From positions 248,001 through 312,000 of the forward strand of contig OW568894.1 of the NCBI GenBank assembly GCA_938743325.2: a stretch of 64,000 nucleotides of DNA. The letters run 5' to 3'. Positions 1 through 9,792 of this stretch are shown in pieces. The position numbers were made by a program, and so were the translations under genes. Below the pieces are notes generated by a model. It ran no database searches. It saw only the letters and a list, made by a program, of their open reading frames with translations, and had not been told where the DNA came from. Each line of letters opens with the position of its first letter. Positions within the stretch are counted from its first letter, which is position 1. The DNA is from Pycnococcus provasolii (Eukaryota; Chlorophyta; Pseudoscourfieldiophyceae; Pseudoscourfieldiales; Pycnococcaceae).

Positions 1-67
1 CACGCACACACACCACATACACCGCTCGAACTCTCCTAGCAGTTCCCTCACTACTACCACCACCTCA

Positions 68-1048
68 TCACTTTGGTGGTGCTGCAGGCTGCTTCGATCG
101 TGGCGGCGTTGCGGGACGCTGCTGTCCAATGGCACTGTAGAGGAAGCGCTGCTTCTTCTCCACCGGCTTGAGAATTTGGAACGAGCACATGAGCGTCTCG
201 TCGACGTGCATCATTGCACCCGCGTTGTCGAACTCTCCGCAGTAGTTGGGTGCCGAGAATACCGTCACGAGCTTGCGCTTAGCGAAAAACTCGTACCCAT
301 TCTCCACAACCTGGTGAGCGCGGACGATGAGGTCAAAGTCGAAGCGCTTGAGGAACTCGTCAATCACCTGCTCGCCGAAAGTGTAGCTCACGCCACGGTC
401 GTTCTCACCCCACCCCTGAACGTCCTGATCTGGGTCAGACCAGAGAAAGTCGCAGATCATGCCCGTGTCCGGCACGTCTGTGGGCCTCGGGATGTTCTGA
501 ATCTGTTGCAGCGACTTCAACTCGGGTGACAATCCTCCGTGTATGCAGAAGATCTTCTCCTCGATGATGGCGGCGAACGGAAGACAGTTGAAGACGTCCA
601 TGAACGTCTTCCAGATCTTGATGGAGTAGCGCCGCTTGCACTCGTCGTAGAAGCCGTAGATTCGGCTAATCGACGAGCACTCGTGGTTGCCGCGGAGCAT
701 GAAGAAGTTCTCGGGGAACTTGATCTTGTAGCAGAGGAGGAGGAGGGTGACCTCGAGCGAGTTCTTTCCGCGGTCGACGTAGTCACCTAGAAACAGGTAG
801 TTGCTCTCCGGTGGAAAGCCGCCGTACTCAAACAGGCGGAGCAGGTCGCTGTACTGCCCGTGGATGTCACCCACGACGCGGATGGGGCTGCACAGCTCGA
901 GCAGGCAACTTTGCTCCATGAATAAGCTTCGCGCCTTTGAGCAGATGAGCTTCACCTCCTCCTCGGTGACTGGTTGTTTGTTCTGCTTATTTTGTGTCAG
1001 TCTGTCGATGACGGACTCGACGTCCAAGGTTGAAGAGACTGCAGCCAT
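68..1048 (-). CDS. Serine/threonine protein phosphatase PP1 catalytic subunit
   Basis: This 326-residue protein is a complete PP1-type metallophosphatase, which removes phosphate from Ser/Thr under the control of regulatory subunits in nucleus and cytoplasm. The metal-binding and catalytic motifs are all present: GDIHGQ at residues 60-65, GDYVDRG at 88-94, RGNHE at 119-123, then a HGG motif and RAHQ. The [14 protein letters not shown] loop typical of PP1 lies near the C-terminus. The tail contains TPPR, the site that is phosphorylated by cyclin-dependent kinases in animal and yeast PP1. The length matches the family and there is no intron. The start is the first Met and gives the expected short PP1 N-terminus. 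I am sure of the family; the regulatory role of the TPPR site here is inferred. Confidence 0.97.
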   Translation of the reverse strand: MAAVSSTLDVESVIDRLTQNKQNKQPVTEEEVKLICSKARSLFMEQSCLLELCSPIRVVGDIHGQYSDLLRLFEYGGFPPESNYLFLGDYVDRGKNSLEVTLLLLCYKIKFPENFFMLRGNHECSSISRIYGFYDECKRRYSIKIWKTFMDVFNCLPFAAIIEEKIFCIHGGLSPELKSLQQIQNIPRPTDVPDTGMICDFLWSDPDQDVQGWGENDRGVSYTFGEQVIDEFLKRFDFDLIVRAHQVVENGYEFFAKRKLVTVFSAPNYCGEFDNAGAMMHVDETLMCSFQILKPVEKKQRFLYSAIGQQRPATPPRSKQPAAPPK

Positions 1049-2632
1049 GGTGAAGATGTGTTGCTATGGAAAAATTTGTACAGAAAAAGAAAAAAAGGGC
1101 AAATGGATTGTCCAAGAAGCGGCAAAGCAGGTTGGCTCTTTTTTCGTAAAGTACTACTTGAGTCTTTTTTCTTTCTGCGCTGTGATTCTGTGCTGTATCC
1201 TTTATGTTTTTTTTTGTGTGTAGACACACAAACCCAACAAACGACACGAGCAGCAGCGAGGCAGCGAGCAGACGTCACTCACTCACTCGTTCCTGTACAG
1301 TGCTTGGCGTGGAGCAGACGGTCTGCACCTCACCCAGCAAATGAATCGAAGTCCGTGAAACACGCAGAGATGCCAAACCTCGAAAGGAAGGAACCTGTTA
1401 TTATCACAGTACTGACTCTCCGTGTGTGTGTGCCGTAAACCTACACACGACAACAAGGAAACCGCACGGCAGTCCTGAGAGCAGCAGCAGACGATGCGTG
1501 CACGACGCGAGAAGATCAGAGAAAGATCTAGAAAGAAGAAGGATCAAGAAAGATTCAAACAGCAGTCTATGACCAGTGACCCAGTGACCAACGGCTTTTC
1601 AAAAGCAAAGCCGGACAGAGAAGCCGCTGTTACACGAGCCGCTTCTGTCGTCGCAGAGCAATGGCGGAGCGGGAGAGAAGGAAGGGGAGCACTGGGGGAG
1701 GGAGGGGAGATGCCCTAAAGAAGGCGATTGGGTGCTGCAGTGGAGAGGGCCTCTGAGAGGTCCCGGGTCCCGCCCCCCGGGGGAAGGAAGCAAAACAAAA
1801 CCAAACCAAACGGTTTGGTTCGAGGCGTTTGGTGTTGGCCTCCCCCCTCCCCTCCCCTCTCTTCGAACCACCAAACCCTCTCAAAACTCCGGCAAACTTT
1901 GGCGCGTTTGCGTTGGGGTGTGGGAGAATTCTAATTGGTAACAGGAAAGTAAACTTGGTGGTGCTTTTGCTTGTGGTGCTTTCCTCCGACTTGGTCACCA
2001 TCATGGATGGAGAGATGGAGGAGTGGAGGGAAACTATGGCACAGCGGTACAGTGTGGTTCTGCGCCCTACGGAGCACAGCCGTCCGTCATTCCAAAGCAG
2101 TCAAGACTCCACGAGACCATGAGCAGTTGGCAAGACGAACACTGCAACAACATGGTGTGTGCATTGTGCAACGGAACGGCTCCTCCCATCACAGACGAAG
2201 ACGAAGATGTTTGCCAACCTTCTTCGAACGAGCTTCTTCTTCAGCGCTCCGGCCGTCTCACAGAGAGAGCAGATCAGCAGCATGAGCAATGAGGGGAGAG
2301 AGCAAGCCTTGCCGTGGAAGGAAGGCGGGGAGATGCGCCAGGTTAGATGCGCCAGCCAACGCCTACCTCTCTGATATCAGGATTCAGGAGGAGAGATTTT
2401 ATTTTATGTAAGTTCCCTTCCAAAGCAAACGACGTCACGCCTTCCTCTCCTTTGTCTGTCTCCGCCCTCCGCAATAATACCGGCAAACGGACACATCGTC
2501 CCTTGCAGGCTTGCACTTGCCGGGAAGTTCGCAGAGCCACAGGGCCAACCCCGAATAATTTCCCCTTCGCCAACCCCGCCTTCTAACCCCGCCTCCCCTG
2601 CCATTATTTTCCGTCCTCGGCTTCTCCCCGCC
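1049..2632. other. Intergenic region between divergent PP1 and BORCS8-like genes
   Basis: I see no convincing gene in these 1.6 kb. Open frames are short and compositionally uneven. The best is on the plus strand at 2023-2292; it contains a few cysteines but no recognisable motif. The interval should hold the PP1 promoter (T- and A-rich runs at 1060-1215) and that of the next gene. A near-palindrome, AACCAAACGGTTTGGTT, lies close to 1803-1820. Confidence 0.5.
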
Positions 2633-3205
2633 ATGGACTGGGCTGAACCCACTGGACTGGACTGGGCGTACAGCTCGCCGATTCGCTCGTCGCCGCTGAG
2701 TGGCGTCGTTCCGCCAACGTCCAACTCGCCCAAGAAGAACACGGCGCAGGAACGAGCACATGTGCGCCGCAGCCAGCCCCACTCCGCGTTCGCAGCCTCC
2801 GTCGACTCCATGCTTGCGACGACCGAGCACTACGTCGCCCGGCTGGCGCACGAGCCGAGCGTGGGTTTGTACTACATTCAGGTTCAATGCTTGCGTGCCT
2901 TTTTGCTCTGAAATTTGAACTGCTCGACGCTAACTGTACGAATTGACAAATCAAATTGCCAGGAACACGTGCATCGCAGCGTGCGCGCGTTGGAGAGAGA
3001 ACGCGAGACGTTGAAAACCTCCAGTGAAAACGCCAGGGACGGTGCGGAGGTGGCGACGCAGGCGCGCGAGCACTTGGACGAGCACTTGCAGACTTCGATT
3101 GACAACGTCGAGAGCGCGCTTGGTGGAATATTGGGAAGCCTGCTTGCGGCGAGGAGCGTTCCGAGCAGGGAGGAGGGCGCACCGCGAACGCCGCCGCCGA
3201 CGTAA
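2633..3205 (+). CDS. BORC complex subunit 8 (BORCS8/MEF2BNB) homologue, two exons
   Basis: The gene is exon 2633-2881, an 81-base intron 2882-2962 (CAG|GTTCAATG to TTGCCAG|GAA), and exon 2963-3205. The spliced product is 163 residues. The joined sequence reads EPSVGLYYIQ-EHVHRSV, closely matching the EPSVALYRLQEHVRRS core of animal BORCS8 as I remember it. A helical region follows and ends in a proline-rich tail. BORC is a BLOC-1-related complex that couples lysosomes to Arl8 and kinesin and controls their position. Both exons sit in phase 0 and the conserved motif spans the junction, which supports the splice. The N-terminal 55 residues are low in complexity. Function in an alga is inferred from the family. 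Confidence 0.78.
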
Positions 3206-3811
3206 CTGATGGATATGTATAGTAACTCTGAAATTTACACTTGTATTGGTACATGACACCTGCTCACTCACTCGACGCGACGCCGTATCCAGTCGCTCAT
3301 CGGGGGAGGGCACCTTCTTCGGAAGACAACGAACAGCTCTGAAAAAATGAAAATCCCAAGGTCGCGAACCCGAACCCGAACCCTAACCCTAACCCTAACC
3401 CTAACACAACAAAATTATGCAGTATTCTTTTGGGAGTGTCCATGGGATCAAAAGCAGAGCCCCTGCAGAGCCCACGCATTTCACAGCAACAGCCTTCGAG
3501 ACAGCGTTCAAGAGTGGATACCTAAATTCCCCCCATTTAGTCCAGGGGAAGCCTAAACTCTAAACTCTAAAGGAATTCCTTCCAAGAATGAAAGGCGTGT
3601 TCTCCACAGTCCACACACAAAAGCAAAAGGCCCACCAAAGGAAGAAGATTCGGGATTCGGATTGCGATTATCATTTAGGGAGAGGATAAGAGGGGATACC
3701 CCTTCTTCGAGGATTTTCCGTCGCACAAAACTTCCGGCCCCTGGGAACAGCACAGGCGGCACCGGGAGCCATCGAAGGAGTCGGCCCCATCTTTTACCGT
3801 AATTATACACG
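3206..3811. other. Intergenic region with interstitial telomere-like tract
   Basis: No gene is apparent in this 606-base gap. It contains a CCCTAA tract at 3381-3404 preceded by degenerate CGAACC copies, and a shorter CTAAACT-type run at 3553-3570. The rest is probably the 3' region of the BORCS8-like gene and the promoter of the chloroplast ATP synthase gene. Confidence 0.6.
3381..3404 (+). repeat. Interstitial telomeric repeat (CCCTAA)4
   Basis: Four perfect CCCTAA units follow two degenerate CGAACC units. This is the TTAGGG-type sequence rather than the TTTAGGG of most plants. It lies about 400 bases upstream of the atpG start codon. Confidence 0.9.
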
Positions 3812-4576
3812 ATGATGTCCACGCTCAAGCTCTCCCAGGCGCGCCCGCGATCGGTCGTGCGATGCTCGTCCTCCTCCTCGAAGGTGGTGGTGTCGAAGCC
3901 TTCCGTTGTTTCCAAGGCTATTAAGGCTGTGACTACCTCCACGTCCTCAAAGGTCATGGTCACCACCGTCCTCGGTAACGCGATCGTCGCAGGATCCTCC
4001 ATGGCGGATTCGGGTGCGCTCTTCGACTTCAACATCACGCTTCCCATCATGACCGCGCAGTTTGTCACGCTCATGGTCCTCCTCGACAACTTGTGGTACG
4101 TCCAAAAACAAAAAAAGCGCTTTCAACAGACCTATTATCATACAAATAGGGACACAAATCCATCGACACAAGTACTCACAACATCCCCTCCTCACAAACA
4201 ACAACAACTACTACTACTTACTACTACTCTCTACAGGTTCAAGCCCGTTGGCGCCGTGCTCGACGAGCGCGACGAAAAGATCCGCAGCCAGCTCGGTGAT
4301 GTCAAGGGCAACGCCGGAGACATCAAGCGAATGGAAGAGGAGGCTGATGAGACGCTCCGCAGCGCGCAGAAGGATGTCGCGGCGATGATTGCCAAGGCGA
4401 AGGAGGATGCACAGAAGGAGTGCGACAGCAAGCTCGCGGATGAGAAGGCGAAGGTGGACCGCCAGCTCGCCTCGTCGATCTCCGATCTGGAGGCGGAGAA
4501 GGCGGCGACGCTCGCGAACCTCGACGAGGCTGTCTCCACGCTCTCCAAGAGCATCGTCGAGAAGGTGCTCGCGTGA
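3812..4576 (+). CDS. atpG: Chloroplast ATP synthase CF0 subunit b' (subunit II), nuclear-encoded
   Basis: The product is the b' peripheral-stalk subunit of the thylakoid ATP synthase. Exons are 3812-4095 and 4237-4576, with a 141-base intron 4096-4236 (TG|GTACGT to CTACAG|G). Because the intron is a multiple of three without stops, an unspliced frame stays open. Splicing joins LLDNLW to FKPVG, the expected membrane-helix-to-stalk junction, and gives 207 residues. Residues 1-65 form a Ser/Val-rich chloroplast transit peptide, followed by a hydrophobic thylakoid-insertion segment. A membrane helix lies near 76-95 and a long charged coiled coil runs to the C-terminus. The gene is nuclear only in the green lineage, which helps place the organism. 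A second Met directly follows the first, so the start is uncertain by one residue. Confidence 0.92.
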   Translation: MMSTLKLSQARPRSVVRCSSSSSKVVVSKPSVVSKAIKAVTTSTSSKVMVTTVLGNAIVAGSSMADSGALFDFNITLPIMTAQFVTLMVLLDNLWYVQKQKKRFQQTYYHTNRDTNPSTQVLTTSPPHKQQQLLLLTTTLYRFKPVGAVLDERDEKIRSQLGDVKGNAGDIKRMEEEADETLRSAQKDVAAMIAKAKEDAQKECDSKLADEKAKVDRQLASSISDLEAEKAATLANLDEAVSTLSKSIVEKVLA

Positions 4577-4655
4577 AGTGGCGGGTTACACTTTGTTGGA
4601 CAGCTCCTTTTTTTACTTGCTTTCCTTGAGTAACACCAAGAGAGAAAAAAACATT

Positions 4656-5852
4656 TTATGGGACACAATAACAGGAATATGGCGCCTCGCCATCACGACG
4701 ACACCAACCAGAAACGTCCAGCACGTTCGCAAGCATCACCTTGTTAATAGCCGAGTGTGGCGTTGATCCAATCCCACACGAGAGCTCGCGTGACACGAGT
4801 GCGCCGTCACTCGTCAGAGCAACAGCTTGTTGTATTGCATTGGGAACTAGCGACGACGACGACGACGACGACAACAACACGTTCGCGCCAATCAGAGCGC
4901 CGTAGAGACGAAAGGGAAGCGAGATGTGCGTCGGCGAAAGCACCCACCTCGACACTTCGTCGAGCTTACGAACGAGTCGATCACGCGGTCCACCGTCATC
5001 TGGTGCGAGCCAGTGCGCCTCGATGCACTGTAAACCCCATCCAAGTGGATCGGAAGATGCACGCCAGTGCGTTGACGAGGCAAATTTCGCCGCGAGCACG
5101 CGCATCTCCTCCACAGCTTGGGCAATTTGATTCGCTCGGGATATCTGACCGAGCGCCACGAGAGCGTTGCTGACACGCTTGTACGCTATGAAGCCAAAAA
5201 TGGCATCGCTGCTTGGACGAGGTGGACTGAGAGCACGAATGGGCGTTGCGTCCGTGTTCAATTTCCAGTGCACACCCTCTCCGGGAACCGTGAAGTGCTT
5301 GTGCACGCCAAGGATGATTGCGGCAGCCCGTAGTGCGTGCCTAGTCCCAGCATAATCACCAGCCTCCTCGGCAAGCACGGCAGAAGCAAACAACGCTTTG
5401 TCGAGGTAGTGAAAGTACTGCCCGTCAAGATCCATGCCAGCGTCTGATTTGCCCGACGGATTTGCTGACGACTTTCCGATGCGCAAACTAATGTTCGGCG
5501 CAAGCAATGCTAAGGTTGCATCGTAGTCCGCATCGTCGGTCGTCCACGACGTCATATGCGTGCCTAAGAGTGCTCCAGGTGCACCGAGCGTTTCAAACGT
5601 CTCATCTGCGAGTGCAGCGGCAGCCTGTAGCGCCGCATCACGCGCTGCAGTGGTGGTTGCGCTTCGTGCCTGCGCGACGAGCGCCACGACACCAAAGGCA
5701 TCTGTCCAAAGATAGCGTCGCTGGTGCGATTTCCTTCCCGATCATAACCCAGCTTCGTCACGTGGCAACGGCTTCACGGGCGTGCCTTCGAACGTGCCAT
5801 ACACTTGCGTGAGAAGGAGTCGTTGCTGCTGGACACGTATGGGAGCAGCCAT
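4656..5852 (-). CDS. Unnamed conserved protein with WTDAF and DGQYFHYL motifs, two exons
   Basis: I do not know a name for this family. The proposed model has exon 5852-5805 (16 codons), an 84-base intron 5804-5721 (CAA|GTGTATGG to CACCAG|CGA) and exon 5720-4656, giving 370 residues. Without splicing, the frame that starts at 5852 has one TGA just before the motif RRYLWTDAFGVV. Other motifs are LDGQYFHYLDKA and LGWGLQCIEAHW. From memory they resemble uncharacterised bacterial proteins, possibly of an alpha/alpha-barrel type; that resemblance was not checked. There is no obvious transit peptide. The last 30 residues look atypical, so the 3' end may differ. The short first exon is the least certain part. 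Confidence 0.6.
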
Positions 5853-5942
5853 GTGATGAATAGATAGAGAAGTACGGTACCAGCTGGCTTGAATCAAATA
5901 GAGAACATACAGATGTGTAGTATTTACAGCGTATAAATTATA

Positions 5943-6635
5943 TCAAAAATAGGTGCACTTCATGATGATGGCGTCGTCGTTGTTCTTATAGTACTTGCGC
6001 CGCCGCCCCACTTCATCAAAGCCGAGCCTCTCGTAGAGCGCGTGAGCACCCTTGTTCTTGCTCGCCACCTCCAGCACAGACTCGTAGACTGTTCCCCACT
6101 TTTTCTCCTTCTTCGAGGACAGCGTTTTCATGAGAGCTGTGGCAACACCGCGCCTCCTGTGTGCGGGTGATACGCAGAGGTTAAGAATCTGAGCCTCGTT
6201 GGCGACGACGGATGCGCACACGAATCCGACGACTTGGCGCGCGTTCGTGGCGACAAGCGTGACGCGGTGGTGCTTGCAGTTTGCGTGGTGGTTGCGGTTC
6301 CACTCGACTGTTGACAAAACTTCCTCGTGGAGTGTCTGCTCGGACCACAGAGCTTGGTTGTTGTTGTTGTTGTTGTTGTCGTTGTCATTCCCTGGTTGTT
6401 GTTCATCAGTAGCTGCTGCTTCACGTTTATCTTCTTCGCCTCCGTCCATAATCTCGAGTATGTCCTGAATATCATCCTCGCGTGCAATACGCACGTCCAC
6501 GTCCACTGAAGCAGCTGCGTGTCGCGTATTCTGACTGGTGCAGCAGATTCTTCTCCCCATGATACGATTTCCACGTCCCACCAAGTGTGTGTGCCTTTCC
6601 ACAAGTTTTTGCCTTAAATGCGCACAAGACGGCAT
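5943..6635 (-). CDS. GNAT-family N-acetyltransferase (RimI-like)
   Basis: The C-terminal 100 residues form a GNAT acetyltransferase domain, which transfers acetyl from acetyl-CoA to an amine. The acetyl-CoA loop is visible as LCVSPAHRRRGVATALM. The ending ALYERLGFDEVGRRRKYY followed by DAIIM is typical of RimI-type N-terminal protein acetyltransferases. An Asn-rich run near the middle comes from a CAA-type microsatellite at 6357-6400. The start is uncertain. Met at 6635 leaves a basic, plastid- or mitochondrion-like leader; Met at 6560 would give a shorter protein, and the frame is open to 6749. Protein N-terminal acetylation is the likeliest role but the substrate cannot be read from sequence. 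Confidence 0.8.
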   Translation of the reverse strand: MPSCAHLRQKLVERHTHLVGRGNRIMGRRICCTSQNTRHAAASVDVDVRIAREDDIQDILEIMDGGEEDKREAAATDEQQPGNDNDNNNNNNNQALWSEQTLHEEVLSTVEWNRNHHANCKHHRVTLVATNARQVVGFVCASVVANEAQILNLCVSPAHRRRGVATALMKTLSSKKEKKWGTVYESVLEVASKNKGAHALYERLGFDEVGRRRKYYKNNDDAIIMKCTYF

Positions 6636-7299
6636 GCGCGAACGAGGAAAATCACGAGCAAATAGTGTGCCGCAATCGACCGGAGTGCCCCTTCTTACCC
6701 TCACCGGTGAGAAGCCAGCCCGGTGGGAACAGCCCGGTGAGGACTGCATGCGAAATCGGATTCAAAAAGGAAAGATTCGAATCAGCCACTGCGAATAGTG
6801 ACTAATAAGTAATAATAGGTGGCTACTACTCCTGATTACCGACCAGCCAGTCCGTTGTGTCAAATGTCTTCTTCCGAGGAGAGCAGAGCACTATAGGTCT
6901 TATTACGCCATACAACGACAACGACAAGCGCACCTCGCAGGGGAAAGTTGAAATGGCCATTCGAACCACTCCCGAGTCCCTAAAGGTTTATCGTAGGAGC
7001 CGCAGAATTGGGATCAGGGAGTCTTCAGGGAGTTTCGGGGTTTGGGTTAGGGGTTTGGGTTTTAGGGGTTAGGGGTTTGGGTTTGGGGTTTGGGGTTAGG
7101 GGTTTGGGTTTTAGGGGTTTGGGTTTTAGGGGTTAGGGTTAGGGTTAGGGGTTGGGTTTTGGGTTAGGGGTTTGGGGTTTTGGGTTGGTCCTTCTGATTT
7201 TTTTTCTCTGACGCGTCTTGAGGTTTTTTAGGTCCGTCCGAGTCAGAGCTTCCTGATCTCCCCCCCTGATATTCGTTCGTGTTTTTTTCGGGTCTCGCC
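6636..7299. other. Intergenic region with degenerate telomere-like array
   Basis: No gene is seen in this interval. Its right half (about 7030-7190) is a G/T-rich array of GGGTTT and TTAGGG variants that stops about 110 bases before the next start codon. Confidence 0.6.
7030..7190 (+). repeat. Degenerate telomere-like repeat array
   Basis: About 160 bases alternate GGGTTT, GGGTTTTA, GGGGTTA and TTAGGG units, with a clean TTAGGG run near 7132-7149. It is the longest telomere-like stretch in the window. It shows more variation than the other tracts, as if decayed or recombined. Confidence 0.85.
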
Positions 7300-7872
7300 A
7301 TGGCGTTCGAGATGATCATGGGAGCGCGCACGCCCTCAGCGGCCTCGCTCGGCTCGCTCGGCTCGCGGGGCGCAGGCGAAGACGAAGTGCCCGTAAGCAC
7401 GCAGTTCGCAGAGTGGTCAGACGCGCTGTTCGCGGGTGTCGACGAGTCGCAACCGTACCTCCTCAGGGATAACTTCGACATCAGCGCCAAGTCTGAAGGT
7501 GCGCGCGCCTGCTTGTCACAATGGGCGCGAACCTACCAAAAGCCGTCCAACGAGTGTATTGAGGCTCTTCAGGAAAGCGTGCTAAGGCTAGCAGAACGAC
7601 TCAACGTCTCCGTGCCTCGGGGGGGACTCCACGTCGAGACGTTCCAGAGCGAGTACCTTGCGCCCAGAGCTCTTGCCTTGTGGTTTTCGCGTCTCGACGA
7701 GGACAACTGGTTCAGCTTTGAGAAGGCGACAGAGGCGGCCGACCGCCTGACGTCTCAGCGCGGCATACGCTTGGTATTGATTGGCGGTGTGTGCAAGGAT
7801 CTGTCGCTCCCTCTGGTTGTGAATGCGAACGACGAGACGGTCACGGCGTTCACGCTCACATTGAACGACTAA
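7300..7872 (+). CDS. Hypothetical protein
   Basis: This 190-residue protein is not one I recognise. The start at 7300 has a good eukaryotic context (gccATGg) and follows the telomere-like array closely. The N-terminus is Ala/Ser/Gly-rich. From residue 40 the protein is a globular-looking mixture with several Trp and aromatic residues, including LALWFSRLDEDNWFSFE near the middle. The end is beta-like with hydrophobic alternation (LVLIGGV and VTAFTLTL). No membrane segment, zinc site or catalytic motif is evident. GC-rich codon use like its neighbours supports it as a real gene. Confidence 0.6.
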   Translation: MAFEMIMGARTPSAASLGSLGSRGAGEDEVPVSTQFAEWSDALFAGVDESQPYLLRDNFDISAKSEGARACLSQWARTYQKPSNECIEALQESVLRLAERLNVSVPRGGLHVETFQSEYLAPRALALWFSRLDEDNWFSFEKATEAADRLTSQRGIRLVLIGGVCKDLSLPLVVNANDETVTAFTLTLND

Positions 7873-8277
7873 TTCAGTAGACTATTGAATTGCGTGAATT
7901 ATTCATTCATATTGCGTGCATACATTAAAAAATTGTCTTGAATTTGATATGACTACTTACGGCACGTACCATGAAGGTGCGGAACAAAGCCCAAGGGTTG
8001 CGCCCATGATTCGTTTTCGGGGTTTGCCGGTATGCCAACCATTTTTTTTGGGGTTCACAGTCAGCTTTGGCTTTGGCGCCATTTCGCACAATTTCCCACC
8101 CCCTCATCCTCATCGCCCCCTGTGCCCTCGTACTCGATCGTAGTACTCTCGCTGGGTGTGTCTCCCTCTCCCTCTTCTTCTTGTCTTGTCTTGTCTTTCT
8201 CGTGTGCACACTATCCATAATAAGTGTGTGTGTGTGTGTGTTCACAGACTGTGCTCGCTTTTCATTTTTCTATCATC
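7873..8277. other. Intergenic region
   Basis: No gene is seen in these 405 bases between two plus-strand genes. A (GT)9 dinucleotide run at 8224-8241 and a pyrimidine-rich stretch lie just upstream of the next start codon. Confidence 0.55.
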
Positions 8278-8821
8278 ATGCTCCCGCTCACGCAGGAGCC
8301 CTTCACGCAGAACCTCGACGACAACACGCTCAACGCCCTGCTCGCATCACCCTCCGTCGGCGCCGGCTCGTCAGACGAAGATATTCCGTACGAGAAAGTA
8401 TCGCCTTTGCACACGACACACGTCGTCGCCTCTCCTCACGACGCTGGCGCGGCCGCGGCAGACTCCGTGTCGCCGGGATGGAGGGCTGCTGAGGTGGCGG
8501 CGAAAAACCAGGCGCCTGATGCGACGTACACGCGTAAACGGACGACGCCTACGACGTCGCCGCAAGCGGGGAAGAAACCCAAAACGTCGGCACTTGCTTC
8601 CCCAACAACCAAGAACAAAGGGAAGAATAAAGTTGTGACAATATTCGATGACGAAGAGGACGATGAGGGTGACGAGGACGACCTGCTCGTGCGCTTGGTG
8701 GGTGAAGAGGGCACACAGATGGTGGGTGCTTCGGCAAAAGGCTTGCCTTCACCGTCGCCGCGGAGAGCGCAGCCCTCAACAACAGCGACTCAACAACCAA
8801 CGAATGCAGGCCCGCTCGCTT

Positions 8822-8862
<41 letters not shown>

Positions 8863-9234
8863 GAGGAACGAGCCCCTCTGCCTTCGCCGATGAACCTTGC
8901 GCAAACACAGATTGCTCCCGCGGAGTGGCAACAACCACCTGACGAATTTGCACTTCCACCTCCTCCACCTACGCCAAAAGCCGCCGCCGGACGAGAACTG
9001 AACAGTCCGTCAACGACAGCGGATAAGAAAGGGAAAGGAGTCCCCAGCACAGACGACAACGCGCCGCCGCGCTGGACGGCTCGACGCGTCGGACGTGTGA
9101 TGCACGGCGTCTTCACGTGGCTGCGCCAGGTCGACGATGCCACCAACACAGACGGTGACGACGAGGCATTCACAGCGTCCGAATTGATCCGCTTTCGTGG
9201 CATTGCCATCCCCCCTTCGTACGGCACGAAGTGA
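8278..9234 (+). CDS. Acidic low-complexity hypothetical protein
   Basis: The 318-residue product is dominated by disordered segments. It has a Ser/Thr/Lys-rich region with a possible nuclear signal (AGKKPKT, about residues 98-104), then an EDDEGDEDD acidic patch. A run of 12 Asp followed by Glu lies near 183-198, encoded by a GAC microsatellite at 8825-8865, and a Pro-rich stretch follows. Only the last 55 residues look foldable, with WTARRVGRVMHGVFTWLRQV and a short basic tail. The start at 8278 was chosen because upstream codons come from a GT repeat. I recognise no family; a chromatin or RNA-related nuclear role is only a guess from composition. Confidence 0.6.
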
Positions 9235-9322
9235 AAAAGAAAAAGAAGTACTATGATAAAACATTAAAACAAGTGACACAACATATTCTTTCGCCCTTTT
9301 TTGGGGGGGTTCAATACCAAGT

Positions 9323-9682
9323 TCATGTCGACGACTCGCTCGGCTTTGGTGGTAACTTGCTACTCATTTCGTGCGCCGCAAAGTTGACGAGTGCTCTTTT
9401 CGCGTTCTCGATGCACTTCGCCACCTCCTCTGCATTGGTGATTGCCATGTTTTGCTTGAACTGGCGTCGCACCTGGTCGGCGAGGACAGCGTGTGGAATG
9501 TTTTGTTTTTGCGCGAGGTACTTGGACGCCTTGAGCAGGTCCTTGTACAGCCGTTTGGGGCCGAAGCCCGCGACAGCCGCCTCCGCCATGAAGCCGTCGA
9601 CGTCGCCGGTGCTGGTGCTGGTGGCTGGAGGGGGCGACTGAGGGAGGGACGGGCTGATTAGGGTTTCCACGTCGGGTTCCAA
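9323..9682 (-). CDS. LYR-motif (Complex1_LYR-like) small protein
   Basis: This 119-residue protein has a Pro/Ser-rich leader and then RLYKDLLKAS, a variant of the LYR tripeptide with Lys in place of Arg. It is followed by the QVRRQFKQN and NAEEVAKCIENAKRAL pattern usual in LYR proteins. Members act in mitochondria as adaptors for iron-sulfur transfer or respiratory-complex assembly, together with acyl-carrier protein. The spacing between motif and the FKQN element fits the family. Which LYR protein this is cannot be told. The leader is not a clear mitochondrial presequence. Confidence 0.68.
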   Translation of the reverse strand: MEPDVETLISPSLPQSPPPATSTSTGDVDGFMAEAAVAGFGPKRLYKDLLKASKYLAQKQNIPHAVLADQVRRQFKQNMAITNAEEVAKCIENAKRALVNFAAHEMSSKLPPKPSESST

Positions 9683-9792
9683 TCACATATTTTACAGTTC
9701 GGGGATCCACACAATACAGTATTTACATTGTCGTCTTTGTCACATAGATTGGGTACAACTTCTGAAATTCCATGTTTCTCTTGGTGGTGGTC

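Noticed and set aside
3553-4089. 178-residue minus-strand frame opposite atpG
   Set aside because: It is antisense to a confidently identified exon and has no recognisable features.
4096-4236. Reading atpG as a single 254-residue exon
   Set aside because: The inserted 47 residues interrupt the membrane-to-stalk junction and are bounded by good GT and AG splice sites.
6940-7030. Possible tRNA T-loop (GGTTCGAAT on the minus strand)
   Set aside because: No matching D arm, anticodon stem or acceptor stem could be drawn around it; no tRNA gene was found elsewhere in the window either.
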